64,000 nucleotides of DNA from BP-133 sp040756995. GTDB lineage: Bacteria > Actinomycetota > Acidimicrobiia > IMCC26256 > BP-133. The stretch's first letter is position 1; the number at the start of each line of letters is the position of its first letter. The DNA lies in the NCBI GenBank assembly GCA_040756995.1, contig JBFLYK010000002.1, forward strand, positions 327,825 through 391,824, written 5' to 3'. This document shows, one piece after another, positions 47,872 through 56,836 of this stretch. Made by a program: the position numbers and the translations under genes. The notes beneath the pieces are model-generated. The model was given only the letters and a program-made list of their open reading frames with translations. It searched no databases and was not told the DNA's origin.

Positions 47872-48862
47872 GAGCTGACGGAGGTCGTTTACACCTGGGG
47901 TCTCTTGTGAGAGAGAGACCCATGGACGAGAGAGAGCAGCTGAGGAAGGTCCGTCATCGTCTGGCGGTCTTGCGTCATGCCGAGGAAGTCTCGGGCAACG
48001 TCTCGATGACCTGCCGCTACTACGGGATCAGCCGGCCGACGTTCTATAAGTGGCTCCGGCGCTTCGAGGAGCTCGGCGAGGTCGGTCTGCGGGACGGGTC
48101 GTGCCGGCCGCTGGTCAGCCCGGGGGCGACGAAGCCGGAGATTGTCGGGAAGATCATCTATCTCCGCCAGCACTACCACTTCGGGCCCGAGAAGATCTCG
48201 ATGTACCTGAAGCGCTACCACGACATCGAGGTGAGCAAGTCTGGCGTCTGGCGGATCCTCAAGCGGCTCGAGCTGAACCGTCTGCCCACGTCACAGCGCT
48301 ACAAGCGCCACGACAAGCGGTGGAAGCGCTACGAGAAGCCCCTCCCCGGCCACCGAGTCCAGGTCGACGTGAAGTTCATCGAGCCCATCGGTGGCGACCG
48401 CAAGAAGCACTACCAGTTCACCGCCATCGACGACTGCACCCGCATCCGGGTCCTGCGGGTCTACCCCCGGGCGACCCAGAAGACGGCGATCCAGTTCATC
48501 GACTACGTCCTCGAGAAGCTGCCGTTCCGAGTCGAGTGCATCCAGACAGACAACGGGGCGGAATTCCAGTCCGGCTTCCACTGGCACCTGCTCGATCGCG
48601 GCGTCAACCACGTCTACATCAAGCCGTCGACCCCCCGGTTGAACGGGAAGGTGGAGCGATCCCACCGGATCGACGCCGAGGAGTTCTACCGGATGCTCGA
48701 CGGCGTGGTCATCGACGACACCAAGCTTTTCACCGAAAAGCTCCAGGAGTGGGAGGACTTCTACAACTTCAACCGCCCACACGGCGCCCTCGGTGGACAG
48801 ACCCCCTACGAACGGCTACGACAGAAAACGACGGCCCCGGCGTAAACGGCCATCGTCAGTTG
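47872..48862. mobile_element. IS481-like insertion sequence
   Basis: About 1 kb with one transposase gene. The two ends carry imperfect inverted repeats: left CTGACGGAGGTCGTTTACAC (from 47875), right, on the complement, CTGACGATGGCCGTTTACGC (from 48859 leftward), 17 of 20 identical. Exact outer ends and any target duplication could not be fixed by eye. Confidence 0.75.
47922..48845 (+). CDS. IS481-family transposase
   Basis: A 307-residue DDE transposase. N-terminal helix-turn-helix: LRHAEEVSGNVSMTCRYYGISRPTFYKWLRRFEELG. The integrase core has Asp in VQVDVKFIEP, Asp in IQTDNGAEFQ and Glu in NGKVERSHRIDAEEF, and ends with NFNRPHGALGGQTPYERL. All catalytic residues are present and the frame is uninterrupted, so the element may be active. 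ATG 47922 is chosen because the HTH region begins soon after; the right inverted repeat overlaps the end of the gene. Confidence 0.9.
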   Translation: MDEREQLRKVRHRLAVLRHAEEVSGNVSMTCRYYGISRPTFYKWLRRFEELGEVGLRDGSCRPLVSPGATKPEIVGKIIYLRQHYHFGPEKISMYLKRYHDIEVSKSGVWRILKRLELNRLPTSQRYKRHDKRWKRYEKPLPGHRVQVDVKFIEPIGGDRKKHYQFTAIDDCTRIRVLRVYPRATQKTAIQFIDYVLEKLPFRVECIQTDNGAEFQSGFHWHLLDRGVNHVYIKPSTPRLNGKVERSHRIDAEEFYRMLDGVVIDDTKLFTEKLQEWEDFYNFNRPHGALGGQTPYERLRQKTTAPA

Positions 48863-48970
48863 CACACCGCCTGGGGGACGGGTTTCTGCAAAAACGATTC
48901 GTGGCGGGCTGCGAAGCGGCGCTCGCAAATGCCCCGGTCTCGGGTGGCCGGGGCGGGAGGGCGGCTCGGG

Positions 48971-49897
48971 TCAGGGGGTCGGACGGTCGATCCTCAGTTC
49001 GACCTTGGGGATCGGGGGCGGGTCGGTGGAGCGGCCGGCGAAGAGGTCGATCGAGGCTTTGGCCAACTCGTCGACGGTCCAGCGGCCGTCCTTCTTGATC
49101 TCGTTCACGGCCACCCAGGGTTGGAGCAGCTCGACCGTGCCGCCCCACAGGAGGAAGGTCTGGCCGCTGATGTGGCCGGCCTCGTCGGTGGCCAGGTAGG
49201 CCACCCAGGGAGCGACGTTGTCGGGGTGATAGACGTCGAACGACCCGTCGGCCGGCTCGGGGAAGATCTCCTCGGTCATCCGGGTGCGGGCCCGGGGGCA
49301 GATGGCGTTGCAGGTCACGCCGTAGCGGGCCATCTCCCGGGCCACGATGATGCTCATCCCGGCGATGCCCGCCTTGGCTGCGCCGTAGTTCGCCTGGCCG
49401 GGGTTGCCGTACAGCCCCGACGTCGATGACGTGAGGATGATCCTCCCGCCGGTCGGTTCGCCGCGGGACTTGGCCAGCTGCCGCCAGTGGGCGCAGGCGA
49501 AGTGGACGGGCACGAAATGGCCCTTGAGATGGACGCGCATGACGGCGTCCCAGTCGTCCTCGCCCAGGCTGAAGATCATCCGGTCGCGCAGGATCCCGGC
49601 GTTGCAGACGAGAATGTCGAGGCGGCCGAAGGTGTCGAGGGCCTGCTGGATGAGGCGCTGGCCGCCCTCCCAGTCGGCGATGTCGTCGCCATTGGCCACC
49701 GCCCGGCCGCCGGCGGCGACGATCTCGTCCACCACCGCCTGCGCCGGCGCCGAGGTCGCCCCCTGGCCGTCGCGCTCGCCGCCGAGATCGTTCACGACGA
49801 CCGCCGCGCCTTCGGCGGCCAGCAGCAGGGCCTCGCCCCGCCCGACACCCCGCGCTGCGCCGGTGACGATCGCCACTTTCCCGTCGAGTTTGCCCAT
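48971..49897 (-). CDS. HSD17B4-like short-chain dehydrogenase
   Basis: A 308-residue SDR of the group related to the hydroxyacyl-CoA dehydrogenase part of peroxisomal multifunctional enzyme 2: GKLDGKVAIVTGAARGVGRGEAL, VVVNDLGGERDG (the Asp after strand 2 implies NAD), NAGILRD, and NYGAAKAG with the catalytic Tyr/Lys. The chain extends about 50 residues beyond a standard SDR. ATG 49897 fits the family start. A GTAA-N4-TTAC operator lies 31 bp upstream. Likely oxidises a 3-hydroxyacyl-CoA. Confidence 0.85.
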   Translation of the reverse strand: MGKLDGKVAIVTGAARGVGRGEALLLAAEGAAVVVNDLGGERDGQGATSAPAQAVVDEIVAAGGRAVANGDDIADWEGGQRLIQQALDTFGRLDILVCNAGILRDRMIFSLGEDDWDAVMRVHLKGHFVPVHFACAHWRQLAKSRGEPTGGRIILTSSTSGLYGNPGQANYGAAKAGIAGMSIIVAREMARYGVTCNAICPRARTRMTEEIFPEPADGSFDVYHPDNVAPWVAYLATDEAGHISGQTFLLWGGTVELLQPWVAVNEIKKDGRWTVDELAKASIDLFAGRSTDPPPIPKVELRIDRPTP

Positions 49898-49925
49898 CCC
49901 GCCAGCATAGGTGAACGGCATTTAC

Positions 49926-49939
49926 AAGTAAACATTTAC
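49926..49939 (+). promoter_or_regulatory. Region-3 operator, site 1
   Basis: AAGTAAACATTTAC, containing GTAA-ACAT-TTAC, in the divergent promoter between the SDR and the acyl-CoA ligase. TTTAC just before it creates a second overlapping palindrome, TTTACAAGTAAA. Confidence 0.65.
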
Positions 49940-49997
49940 ATCAACTGTCCGGCGGCATTAGGCTCGGTGCCGTTCGGCCGAGTCGGGGGAGACGTGC

Positions 49998-51620
49998 ATG
50001 TCGGGGTCGGGTGGCGGAACAGTGTGGAGCACCGGGATCGAGGACTCCGTCCCTGCCGCTCTCCAACGGGCGGTGGAGGCCCACCCGGACCGGATCTTCC
50101 TCGACTTCGGCGGGGAGACGCACACCTACGCCGACGTCGACCGGGAGAGCGCCCGGGTCGCCCGGGGCCTGCAGCAGCTCGGCGTCGAGCGGGGCGACCG
50201 GGTCATCGCCGTGCTGGACAACAACATCGACGCCGTCGTCGTGTCGTTCGCCGTCCAGCGGCTCGGCGCCGTGATCGTCCCCGTCAACACCGCTTACAAG
50301 GGCGAGTTCCTCCGTCACCAGATCGCCGACTCCGGTGCCCGCGTCGTCGTCGCCGAGGCGGACTACGCCGATCGGGTCGTGGCCGTGGCCGACGGCCTTC
50401 CTGAAGTGACGCATCTGCTCCACCGTGGCGCCGCTCCGGGCGGCACGGGTGGCGGCTTCAAGCTCGAGGCGCTCGACGCCCACCGCGTGGAGGGCGACCC
50501 GCTCCCCATGGTGAGCCGGCCCGGCGATCTCGGTGCATTGATGTACACGGCCGGGACCACCGGCCCGTCCAAGGGCTGCATGGTCAGCCAGAACTACCTC
50601 ATGTACGTGGGCCGGATGGTGAACTGGCTCGTCGACCGCCAGGCGGACGAGGTCGCCTGGACGCCGTTGCCGCTGTTCCACCTCAACGCCGTGTCCAGCG
50701 TGCTGAGCGCCCTGGCCCTCGGGGCCACGGTGTCGATCTCGCCCCGGTTCTCGGTGACCGGCTTCTGGGTCGATGTGGAGCGGACGGGCGCCCGCATCGT
50801 CAACATGCTCGGCACGATGATCCCGCTCATCGGCCAGATGGACGACACGCCGGAGATGCTGCGCTGCAAGGGCCAGATCCGGGCGGTCATCGGCGTCCCG
50901 TTCACCCCGGCGCTGGAGACGGTCTACAAGGAGCGCTTCGGCATCGAGCGGGTCGGCACCCCCGCCTACGGCCAGACCGAGGCGGCGTCGATGATCACGG
51001 CCAAGGTCGGCACGGCCAAGCCGGGCACCAGCGGGCGTCTCAACGACGACTTCGACATCCGGATCTTCGACGACGACGACCACGAGCTGCCGCCCGGCAC
51101 CCCGGGCGAGATCGTCTGCCGGCCGAAGAAGCCCAACATCATGTTCGGCGGCTACTGGAACCGGCCCGAAGCCACCCAGGCCGTGATGCGCAACCAGTGG
51201 TTCCACACCGGCGACATCGGCAAGTTCGACGAGGAGGGGTGGTTCATCTTCGTCGACCGCAAGAAGGACTACCTCCGCCGGGGCGGCGAGAACATCTCCA
51301 GCTTCGAGATGGAGATCGCCCTGATGCGCTCCGGGCACGTGGCCGAGGTGGCCATCCACGCCGTTCCCTCGCAACTCTCCGAGGACGAGGTGAAACTGAC
51401 GGCGGTGCGGGCGCCCGGCTCCTCCATCACCGAGGAGGAGCTCTGCCGGTGGACGATCGACAACCTGCCGTACTTCGCCGTTCCCCGCTACATCGAGTTC
51501 CGCGACGAGCTGCCCAAGAACCCCGTCGGCCGCATCCTCAAGTACCAGCTGCGGGAGGAAGGCGTGACGCCCGCCACCTGGGACCGGGAGGCGGCCGGCA
51601 TCACGTTCTCCAAGCGGTGA
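49998..51620 (+). CDS. Acyl-CoA synthetase (AMP-forming, FadD-like)
   Basis: A 540-residue ligase of the ANL superfamily. The phosphate loop is YTAGTTGPSKG (about 177-187), followed by GQTEAA, HTGDIG, DRKKDYLRRGGENIS and KNPVGRILKYQLR with the C-terminal catalytic Lys. It activates a carboxylic acid with ATP and CoA, the entry reaction for a CoA-dependent pathway. ATG 49998 is preceded by GGGGGAG. The operator upstream is shared with the divergent SDR. The downstream NTF2-like gene begins 7 nt after its stop. Confidence 0.9.
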   Translation: MSGSGGGTVWSTGIEDSVPAALQRAVEAHPDRIFLDFGGETHTYADVDRESARVARGLQQLGVERGDRVIAVLDNNIDAVVVSFAVQRLGAVIVPVNTAYKGEFLRHQIADSGARVVVAEADYADRVVAVADGLPEVTHLLHRGAAPGGTGGGFKLEALDAHRVEGDPLPMVSRPGDLGALMYTAGTTGPSKGCMVSQNYLMYVGRMVNWLVDRQADEVAWTPLPLFHLNAVSSVLSALALGATVSISPRFSVTGFWVDVERTGARIVNMLGTMIPLIGQMDDTPEMLRCKGQIRAVIGVPFTPALETVYKERFGIERVGTPAYGQTEAASMITAKVGTAKPGTSGRLNDDFDIRIFDDDDHELPPGTPGEIVCRPKKPNIMFGGYWNRPEATQAVMRNQWFHTGDIGKFDEEGWFIFVDRKKDYLRRGGENISSFEMEIALMRSGHVAEVAIHAVPSQLSEDEVKLTAVRAPGSSITEEELCRWTIDNLPYFAVPRYIEFRDELPKNPVGRILKYQLREEGVTPATWDREAAGITFSKR

Positions 51621-51627
51621 AACGACG

Positions 51628-52032
51628 GTGAGCAATCTGGCCGTCGTCCGCAAGGCCCTCGACGCCATCGCCGCCGGCGACCTCGAGGCGGTGATGGCCT
51701 GCCTGACCGACGACGTCGTCTTCGAGTTTCCGTACTCCGACGGCGGGACGGCCCTCGACAAGGCCGGTGCCGGGCGCACCATCGGCTACATCATCAAGAC
51801 CTTCCCGCAGCGTTCGTTCGAGATCAGCCAGCCCTACGAGCTGGCCACCGGCGACGGCCTGGTCGTCGAGTACTCCAGCGAGTTCCGCTCGGCCGTCGGC
51901 GATGTCGACTACCAGAACCGCTACGTCGCCATCTTCCGGTTCCGGAACGGCCTCGTGAGCCTGTGGCGGGAGTACGCCAACCCGGTCCCGTTCGAGAACG
52001 CCCTGGCCGCCATCAAGGCGGCTCGCAGCTAA
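51628..52032 (+). CDS. NTF2-like/SnoaL-fold protein
   Basis: A 134-residue protein with the cone-shaped NTF2/SnoaL fold: VVRKALDAIAAGDLEAVMACLTDDVVFEFP at the start, then a curved sheet (SFEISQPYELATGDGLVVEYSSE, YVAIFRFRNGLVSLWREYANP). This fold includes ketosteroid isomerases, dehydratases and cyclases; the catalytic residue cannot be assigned. GTG 51628 lies 7 nt after the ligase gene, so both are co-transcribed. It overlaps the CoA-transferase tail to tail by 4 nt. Confidence 0.8.
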   Translation: MSNLAVVRKALDAIAAGDLEAVMACLTDDVVFEFPYSDGGTALDKAGAGRTIGYIIKTFPQRSFEISQPYELATGDGLVVEYSSEFRSAVGDVDYQNRYVAIFRFRNGLVSLWREYANPVPFENALAAIKAARS

Positions 52033-53234
52033 GAAGCGCTGGCGATCACGCCGGCGGCCAGCAGGTCGGACCGGGCGGCGTCGTCGTAGCCCAGACCGGC
52101 GAGGAGCTCGGCGGTGTGCTCGCCCAGCACCGGTGGCGGCGTCACCGAGAACGGCAGCCCCGGCAACTCGATGGGGATCCGCAGGTACCGGATGTCGGGG
52201 TAGCGGGGATCGGTGCTGGGGACGACGAGGCGCCGGTGCTCCACGTGGGGGTTGTCGATGAGCTCTTCCGGCGAGAGCACCGGCGAGGCCGGCACGTCGG
52301 CGGCCAGCAGCGCTTCCATCCAGTCGTCGAGTGTGCGGGTGGCCATGACCGCCGTGAGGTCGGCGAGCAGCTCCGGGTCCTCGTCGCCGGTGTCCATGTG
52401 GCCTTTCCACGTGCCGCGGTCGGCCCAGTCCTCGCGGCCGATCACCGCACAGAAGGCGACCCAGAACTTCCGCTCCACCGGGCAGATCAGGATGAGCTTG
52501 TCGTCCTTGGTGGCGTAGATGTTGTACTTCGGTCCGGCGACCGCCGCTCCCTTGGCGAAGGGGTCGAGCGTCACCTTCCGGCCGAAGTTCAAGGCGGTGC
52601 CGAAGGCCCGGTTGGCCGCCACCGACCCGTCCCAGCACGACACGTCGAGGTACTGGCCCTCACCCGTCCGCATCCGGTGCACCAGCGCCGCCAGCACGCC
52701 CAGCGCGGCGTGCATGGCGCCCTGCTCGATTCCCACCGCCGGCGAACCGCCGGCTTCGGGCCGCCCGTCGGCGCCCCGCCGGACACGGATCTGCCCGGCG
52801 GCGGCGTCGATGTTCTTGCCGTGGGACGGGAGCTTCATGTACGGGCCGGTCTGGCCGTAGCCCGTCAGGGAGCAGTAGACGATGTCGGGCTTCTCGGCCC
52901 GGAGCGACTCGTAGTCGATGCCGAGGCGGGCGAACGTGCCGGGCTTCGACACCTCGACCACGGCGTCGGCGGTCTGCAGCAGCTCGGAGAAGATGCGCCG
53001 GCCCGGCCCCGACTTCAGGTTCAGGCCCAGGCTCTTCTTGTTGCGGTTGATCGTCAGGTCCCAGTAGCCGATCCCGTTGACGACCGGCGGCACGCCCCGG
53101 ATGTAGTCGCCGAGCGGCGGCTCCTCGACCTTGATCACTTCCGCCCCGAGGTCGGCCAGCTTGGCCGTGGCCATTCCTCCGGGGATCAGCTTGCAGAGGT
53201 CGAGGATGCGGATGCCGCGCAGCAGGGGAAGCAC
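52029..53234 (-). CDS. CaiB/BaiF-type CoA-transferase or racemase
   Basis: A 401-residue class III CoA-transferase-fold protein. N-terminal block GIRILDLCKLIPGGMATAKLADLGAEVIKVEEP. The candidate catalytic Asp is in GKNIDAAAG. NRNKKSLGLNLK and GIEQGAMHAALGVLAALVHR are family features. Alpha-methylacyl-CoA racemases share this fold, and in a side-chain pathway that role is as likely as CoA transfer. GTG 53234 lies 4 nt after the SDR stop. The two genes form a leftward pair. Confidence 0.85.
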   Translation of the reverse strand: MLPLLRGIRILDLCKLIPGGMATAKLADLGAEVIKVEEPPLGDYIRGVPPVVNGIGYWDLTINRNKKSLGLNLKSGPGRRIFSELLQTADAVVEVSKPGTFARLGIDYESLRAEKPDIVYCSLTGYGQTGPYMKLPSHGKNIDAAAGQIRVRRGADGRPEAGGSPAVGIEQGAMHAALGVLAALVHRMRTGEGQYLDVSCWDGSVAANRAFGTALNFGRKVTLDPFAKGAAVAGPKYNIYATKDDKLILICPVERKFWVAFCAVIGREDWADRGTWKGHMDTGDEDPELLADLTAVMATRTLDDWMEALLAADVPASPVLSPEELIDNPHVEHRRLVVPSTDPRYPDIRYLRIPIELPGLPFSVTPPPVLGEHTAELLAGLGYDDAARSDLLAAGVIASAS

Positions 53235-53238
53235 GGCG

Positions 53239-54150
53239 CTACATCAGCACCTTCATGATCGGGCCCATGGCGTTGGTGGCGTCGGTCGGGACCATGTAGC
53301 CGTCCTCCGCCCGGATCTCGCCGATGTGGTCCCGGATGTCCTCGGCCGTGGCCGAGCCGATCTCGCCCGGGAAGGCGCCCGGCGTCAGCCCGACGAAGGC
53401 CCGCCCGAACCAGCCGGCCCCGGCGGCGAAGACTTCGTGCGTGAGCGTGCACTCCTTCGACACCAGGTAGATGGCCATCGGCGTGACGAGCTCCGGGCCG
53501 AGCTTCTCGCCCATGGGGCCGAGCAGCTCGTCGGTCAGGCGGGTGCGGGCCAGCGGGGCGATGACGTTGGAGGTGATGCCGGCGCTGGCGCCCTCGAGGG
53601 CCAGGGTGTTGGACAGCCCGACGAGGCCCATCTTGGCCGCCGAGTAGTTGGTCTGCCCGAAGTTGCCGAACAGACCGGCCGCCGACGTGGTGAACAGCAG
53701 CCGCCCGTAGCCCTGGGTCTTCATCTGGCGGAAGGCGGGCTGGGAGACGAAGAAGGCGCCGCGGAGGTGGACCGTGAGCACCGCCTCGATCTCCTCCGGC
53801 GTCATCTTGACGAAGCTCTTGTCCCGCAGGATCCCGGCGTTGTTGATGACGATGTCGACCCGGCCGAAGTTGGACAGCGCGGCGTCGATGATCGCCTGGC
53901 CGCCTTCGGGGGTGCCGACCGAGTCGAAGTTGGCCACCGCCTCGCCGCCGGCGGCCTTGATCTCGGCCACCACCTGCTCCGCCGGGCTGGAGGCCGAGCC
54001 GGTTCCGTCGGGGTTCCCGCCGAGGTCGTTGACCACGACCCGGGCGCCGCGGCGGGCGAGCTCGAGGGCATAGGTCCGGCCGAGCCCGCCACCGGCTCCG
54101 GTGACCACGGCGACCTGGTCGTCGAAAGAGATCGGGTTCATGGCCCGCAT
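53239..54150 (-). CDS. HSD17B4-like short-chain dehydrogenase
   Basis: A 303-residue SDR closely similar to the one at 48971: TGAGGGLGRTYALELARRGARVVVNDLGGNPDG, NNAGILRDKSF, NYSAAKMG with the catalytic Tyr/Lys. The extension at the end (RAEDGYMVPTDATNAMG) is typical of the MFE-2 group. Probably a 3-hydroxyacyl-CoA dehydrogenase. ATG 54150 or ATG 54141 may be used. An operator lies 26 bp upstream, between it and the divergent amidohydrolase. Confidence 0.85.
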   Translation of the reverse strand: MRAMNPISFDDQVAVVTGAGGGLGRTYALELARRGARVVVNDLGGNPDGTGSASSPAEQVVAEIKAAGGEAVANFDSVGTPEGGQAIIDAALSNFGRVDIVINNAGILRDKSFVKMTPEEIEAVLTVHLRGAFFVSQPAFRQMKTQGYGRLLFTTSAAGLFGNFGQTNYSAAKMGLVGLSNTLALEGASAGITSNVIAPLARTRLTDELLGPMGEKLGPELVTPMAIYLVSKECTLTHEVFAAGAGWFGRAFVGLTPGAFPGEIGSATAEDIRDHIGEIRAEDGYMVPTDATNAMGPIMKVLM

Positions 54151-54176
54151 CGTAGGTCCGGCTCCCGGCCGTGGTC

Positions 54177-54190
54177 AAGTAACTGTTTAC
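54177..54190 (+). promoter_or_regulatory. Region-3 operator, site 2
   Basis: AAGTAACTGTTTAC, containing GTAA-CTGT-TTAC, in the divergent promoter between the SDR and the amidohydrolase. Confidence 0.65.
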
Positions 54191-54222
54191 AAACTGAAGC
54201 CCGCTCGGTAGGCTCTGCAGTC

Positions 54223-55443
54223 GTGGAGACTTCGACGATCAACGTTCCCCCCATCATCTCGGTCGACGACCACGTCCTCGAACCGCCCGACCTGTGGACG
54301 TCGCGGCTGCCGCAGAAGTACCAGCAGCACGCTCCCCGGGTCGTCCGGCAGCGGGTGGCCCGATCCGGGCGGGGCCGCGGCGGCGAGCTCTACACGTTCG
54401 CTCCCCACGACGAGGGCGAGTGGTGCGACGTCTGGTACTACGAGGACAAGTGGCTCATGCCGCTGCTCGGCATCTACGCCGCCATGGGCGGCAAGTCACC
54501 CGGTTTCACGCCGGTGGTCTTCGAGGACCTCGCCGACGGCGCCTACAAGCAGAAGGAACGCCTCGAGGCGATGGACATCAACCACGTCGAGGCCGCCCTC
54601 TGCTTCCCCAACACCGTTCCCCGGTTCTGCGGCCAGACGTTCTACGAGGGCTCAGACCACGAGCTCGGCATGGCCTGTATCCGGGCCTACAACGACTGGC
54701 TGCTCGAGGATTGGGGCGCCGGCGACGGTCGAGGGCGCCTGTTCGGCGCGGCGCTCATCCCGCTGTGGGACCCGCCGGCCGCCGCCGAGGAGATCCGCCG
54801 CTGCGCCGACCAGGACGCGGTGGCCGTCAGCTTCCCGGAGAACCCCCACCCGCTCGGCCTGCCGTCGATCTGCAACCGGGACGGCTACTGGGATCCCGTC
54901 TACCAGGCGTGCCAGGAGACGAACCTGACGCTGTGCATGCACGTCGGCTCGTCGTCCCAGCTGCCGTCGACCTGCCCCGACGCGCCGTTCACCGTCAGCG
55001 CCGTCCTGATCTCCCAGGCCGCCCAGGGGTCGCTATGCGACTTCATCTATTCCAAGACCCTCGAGCGGTTCCCCGATCTCAAGATCTGCTACTCCGAAGC
55101 CCAGGTCGGCTGGATGCCCTATCTCCTGGAACGGGCCGACCGCCAGTACGGCCGCAGCCACACCGGCCTGTCGAAGAAGCCGTCGGAGTACATCCCCGGC
55201 CGGGTCTACGGCTGCGTCTTCGATGACGAGCACGGGCTGCGCAGCCACGCCGAGGGCATCGGCATCGACCAGATCTGTTTCGAGACCGACTATCCGCACG
55301 CCGACTCGACGTTCCCCGAGACACGCAACGTGCTGGCCAGCCTGGCCGAGCGGGCGGGACTCGACGACGAGCAGGTCTACAAGGTCGCCCGGGGCAACGC
55401 CATCACGGCCTTCGATCTGGCCCGGCTCGGGATCCGGAACTAG
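54223..55443 (+). CDS. Amidohydrolase-2 family protein
   Basis: A 406-residue amidohydrolase-related TIM-barrel protein, paralogous to 9415-10593: PPIISVDDHVLEPPDLW, FPENPHPLGLPS, CMHVGSSSQ, and CFETDYPHADSTFP with the final Asp. GTG 54223 is the likely start, giving VETSTINVPPIISVDDH; a longer upstream frame runs through the operator and is rejected. It may decarboxylate or hydrolyse a ring-opened intermediate. It overlaps the TetR gene tail to tail by 4 nt. Confidence 0.85.
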   Translation: METSTINVPPIISVDDHVLEPPDLWTSRLPQKYQQHAPRVVRQRVARSGRGRGGELYTFAPHDEGEWCDVWYYEDKWLMPLLGIYAAMGGKSPGFTPVVFEDLADGAYKQKERLEAMDINHVEAALCFPNTVPRFCGQTFYEGSDHELGMACIRAYNDWLLEDWGAGDGRGRLFGAALIPLWDPPAAAEEIRRCADQDAVAVSFPENPHPLGLPSICNRDGYWDPVYQACQETNLTLCMHVGSSSQLPSTCPDAPFTVSAVLISQAAQGSLCDFIYSKTLERFPDLKICYSEAQVGWMPYLLERADRQYGRSHTGLSKKPSEYIPGRVYGCVFDDEHGLRSHAEGIGIDQICFETDYPHADSTFPETRNVLASLAERAGLDDEQVYKVARGNAITAFDLARLGIRN

Positions 55444-56147
55444 GCGGAGGCCGACGCCGCGGGATCGAAGAAACCCAGATAGACGAAGTCGGAGATGTCG
55501 CGCGACACCGACGGAATGTCGAGTTGTACGCCCAGCATGTGGGCGTACAACGCCTGGGTGAGGTGAATGCCGAACACCGCCTTGGCCACCGTCATCGGGT
55601 CGGCCGGCCGATGTCGCCCCTTCAGCCGGCCGTACGTCGCCGCCAGCCAGTTCTCCAGCAGCGGTTCGATGCGGTCGCGCCAGAACTCCCGGCCGGCCTC
55701 CTGGTCACCGAAGAGGGCGATCGACAGCATCGGCGCCGTCTCCACCAGCAACTCCAACAGGGCACGGTGCATCTCGGCCAGGGCCTGACGGGGTTCGCCG
55801 TCGGGCACCGGCAACGTGTCGACGGCGGCGGCCACGCGGTCGGTCAGAACCTGTTCCAGGGGCTGGAGGACGGCGACGTCGAACAGCTCCACGCTGGAAT
55901 TGAAGTGCTGGTACAGCAGCGCGACGTTGACCCCGGCGGCATCGGCGATCTGGTGGGTCGACACGCCGTCCCGCCCGACGTTGAGGAAGACCTCCCGGGC
56001 CACGTCGATCAGCTGCTGGCGCCGCTCGGCGGCCGGGAGGCGCTTCTTCGTGCCGCCGGCCTTGGCCGTCGCCTTCTTCGGCGGGGCCGGCCGCTTGGCC
56101 ACCGCCGCCGCCCCGGCCTTCGTGATGAGGATCTTCGACGGATCCAT
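55440..56147 (-). CDS. TetR-family regulator (second of a pair)
   Basis: A 235-residue TetR protein. After a Lys/Ala-rich N-terminal tail of about 35 residues comes the HTH: RRQQLIDVAREVFLNVGRDGVSTHQIADAAGVNVALLYQHFNSSVELF. The ligand domain is all helical. ATG 56147 overlaps the stop of the upstream TetR gene by 1 nt (TGATG), so the two regulators are co-expressed and may act as a heterodimer or on different sites. Confidence 0.85.
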   Translation of the reverse strand: MDPSKILITKAGAAAVAKRPAPPKKATAKAGGTKKRLPAAERRQQLIDVAREVFLNVGRDGVSTHQIADAAGVNVALLYQHFNSSVELFDVAVLQPLEQVLTDRVAAAVDTLPVPDGEPRQALAEMHRALLELLVETAPMLSIALFGDQEAGREFWRDRIEPLLENWLAATYGRLKGRHRPADPMTVAKAVFGIHLTQALYAHMLGVQLDIPSVSRDISDFVYLGFFDPAASASA

Positions 56148-56791
56148 CAGCTCTTGCGGGACCGGCTCTTCGGCGTATGGACCAGCCCGTAGTAGAGGAG
56201 GTCGGTGATCTCCCGGGTGGTCTTCGGGATGTCGAGCTCCTTGCCCTTCATGGCCGCATCGAGGGCGAGGCCGTAGTGCATCCCCCAGGCGGAGATCATG
56301 ACGATGCGGGGATCCCACGCCCGGTGGGACCAGCCCTTCATGCCCTTTTCGGTGGCCGCGGCCCACTTCTCCAGCAGCGGCCCGAGCCGCTCCACGAAGA
56401 ACTTCCGGCCGAGCGCCACGTTGGAGAACAGGGCCACGCCGAGGAGCGGCACCACCTCGGTCATGACCTCGAGCGCCCGCTCGTTCTCTTCCATGAAGAC
56501 GCGGTGCTTGGCCGCGTCGTCGACAGTCTCGGCCACGTTGATCCGGTCGATGATCTCGGTGATGAGCTCCTCGAGCGGATCGAACACCGCGGCGGCGAAG
56601 ATCTCCTCCTTGGAGGTGAAGTGGCTGTAGAGGATCGCTTCCTTGACGCCCGCCTCCTCGGCGATCTGCCGGGTTCGGGCGCCCACGAGACCCCGGGCCA
56701 GGAAGACCTTGCGGGATGCCGCCAGGATCTGGGCCCGGCGTTCGGCCGCGGCGACCTGACGTTTCGTCAGCGTGTTCGCCGGCTCTGCCAC
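56147..56791 (-). CDS. TetR-family regulator (first of a pair)
   Basis: A 214-residue TetR protein with HTH RRAQILAASRKVFLARGLVGARTRQIAEEAGVKEAILYSHFTSKEEIF near the N-terminus and a helical ligand domain. It starts at GTG 56791. A copy of the region-3 operator (56819-56832) lies 27 bp upstream, which makes this the best candidate for the repressor of region 3, with autoregulation. Confidence 0.85.
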   Translation of the reverse strand: MAEPANTLTKRQVAAAERRAQILAASRKVFLARGLVGARTRQIAEEAGVKEAILYSHFTSKEEIFAAAVFDPLEELITEIIDRINVAETVDDAAKHRVFMEENERALEVMTEVVPLLGVALFSNVALGRKFFVERLGPLLEKWAAATEKGMKGWSHRAWDPRIVMISAWGMHYGLALDAAMKGKELDIPKTTREITDLLYYGLVHTPKSRSRKS

Positions 56792-56818
56792 CCGGCCTCC
56801 CGTCTCCCGAACGAACTA

Positions 56819-56832
56819 CTAACAGCTTACTT
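56819..56832 (-). promoter_or_regulatory. Region-3 operator, site 3
   Basis: AAGTAAGCTGTTAG on the minus strand, one mismatch in the second arm (TTAG for TTAC). Upstream of the TetR pair. Confidence 0.55.
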
Positions 56833-56836
56833 CGGG

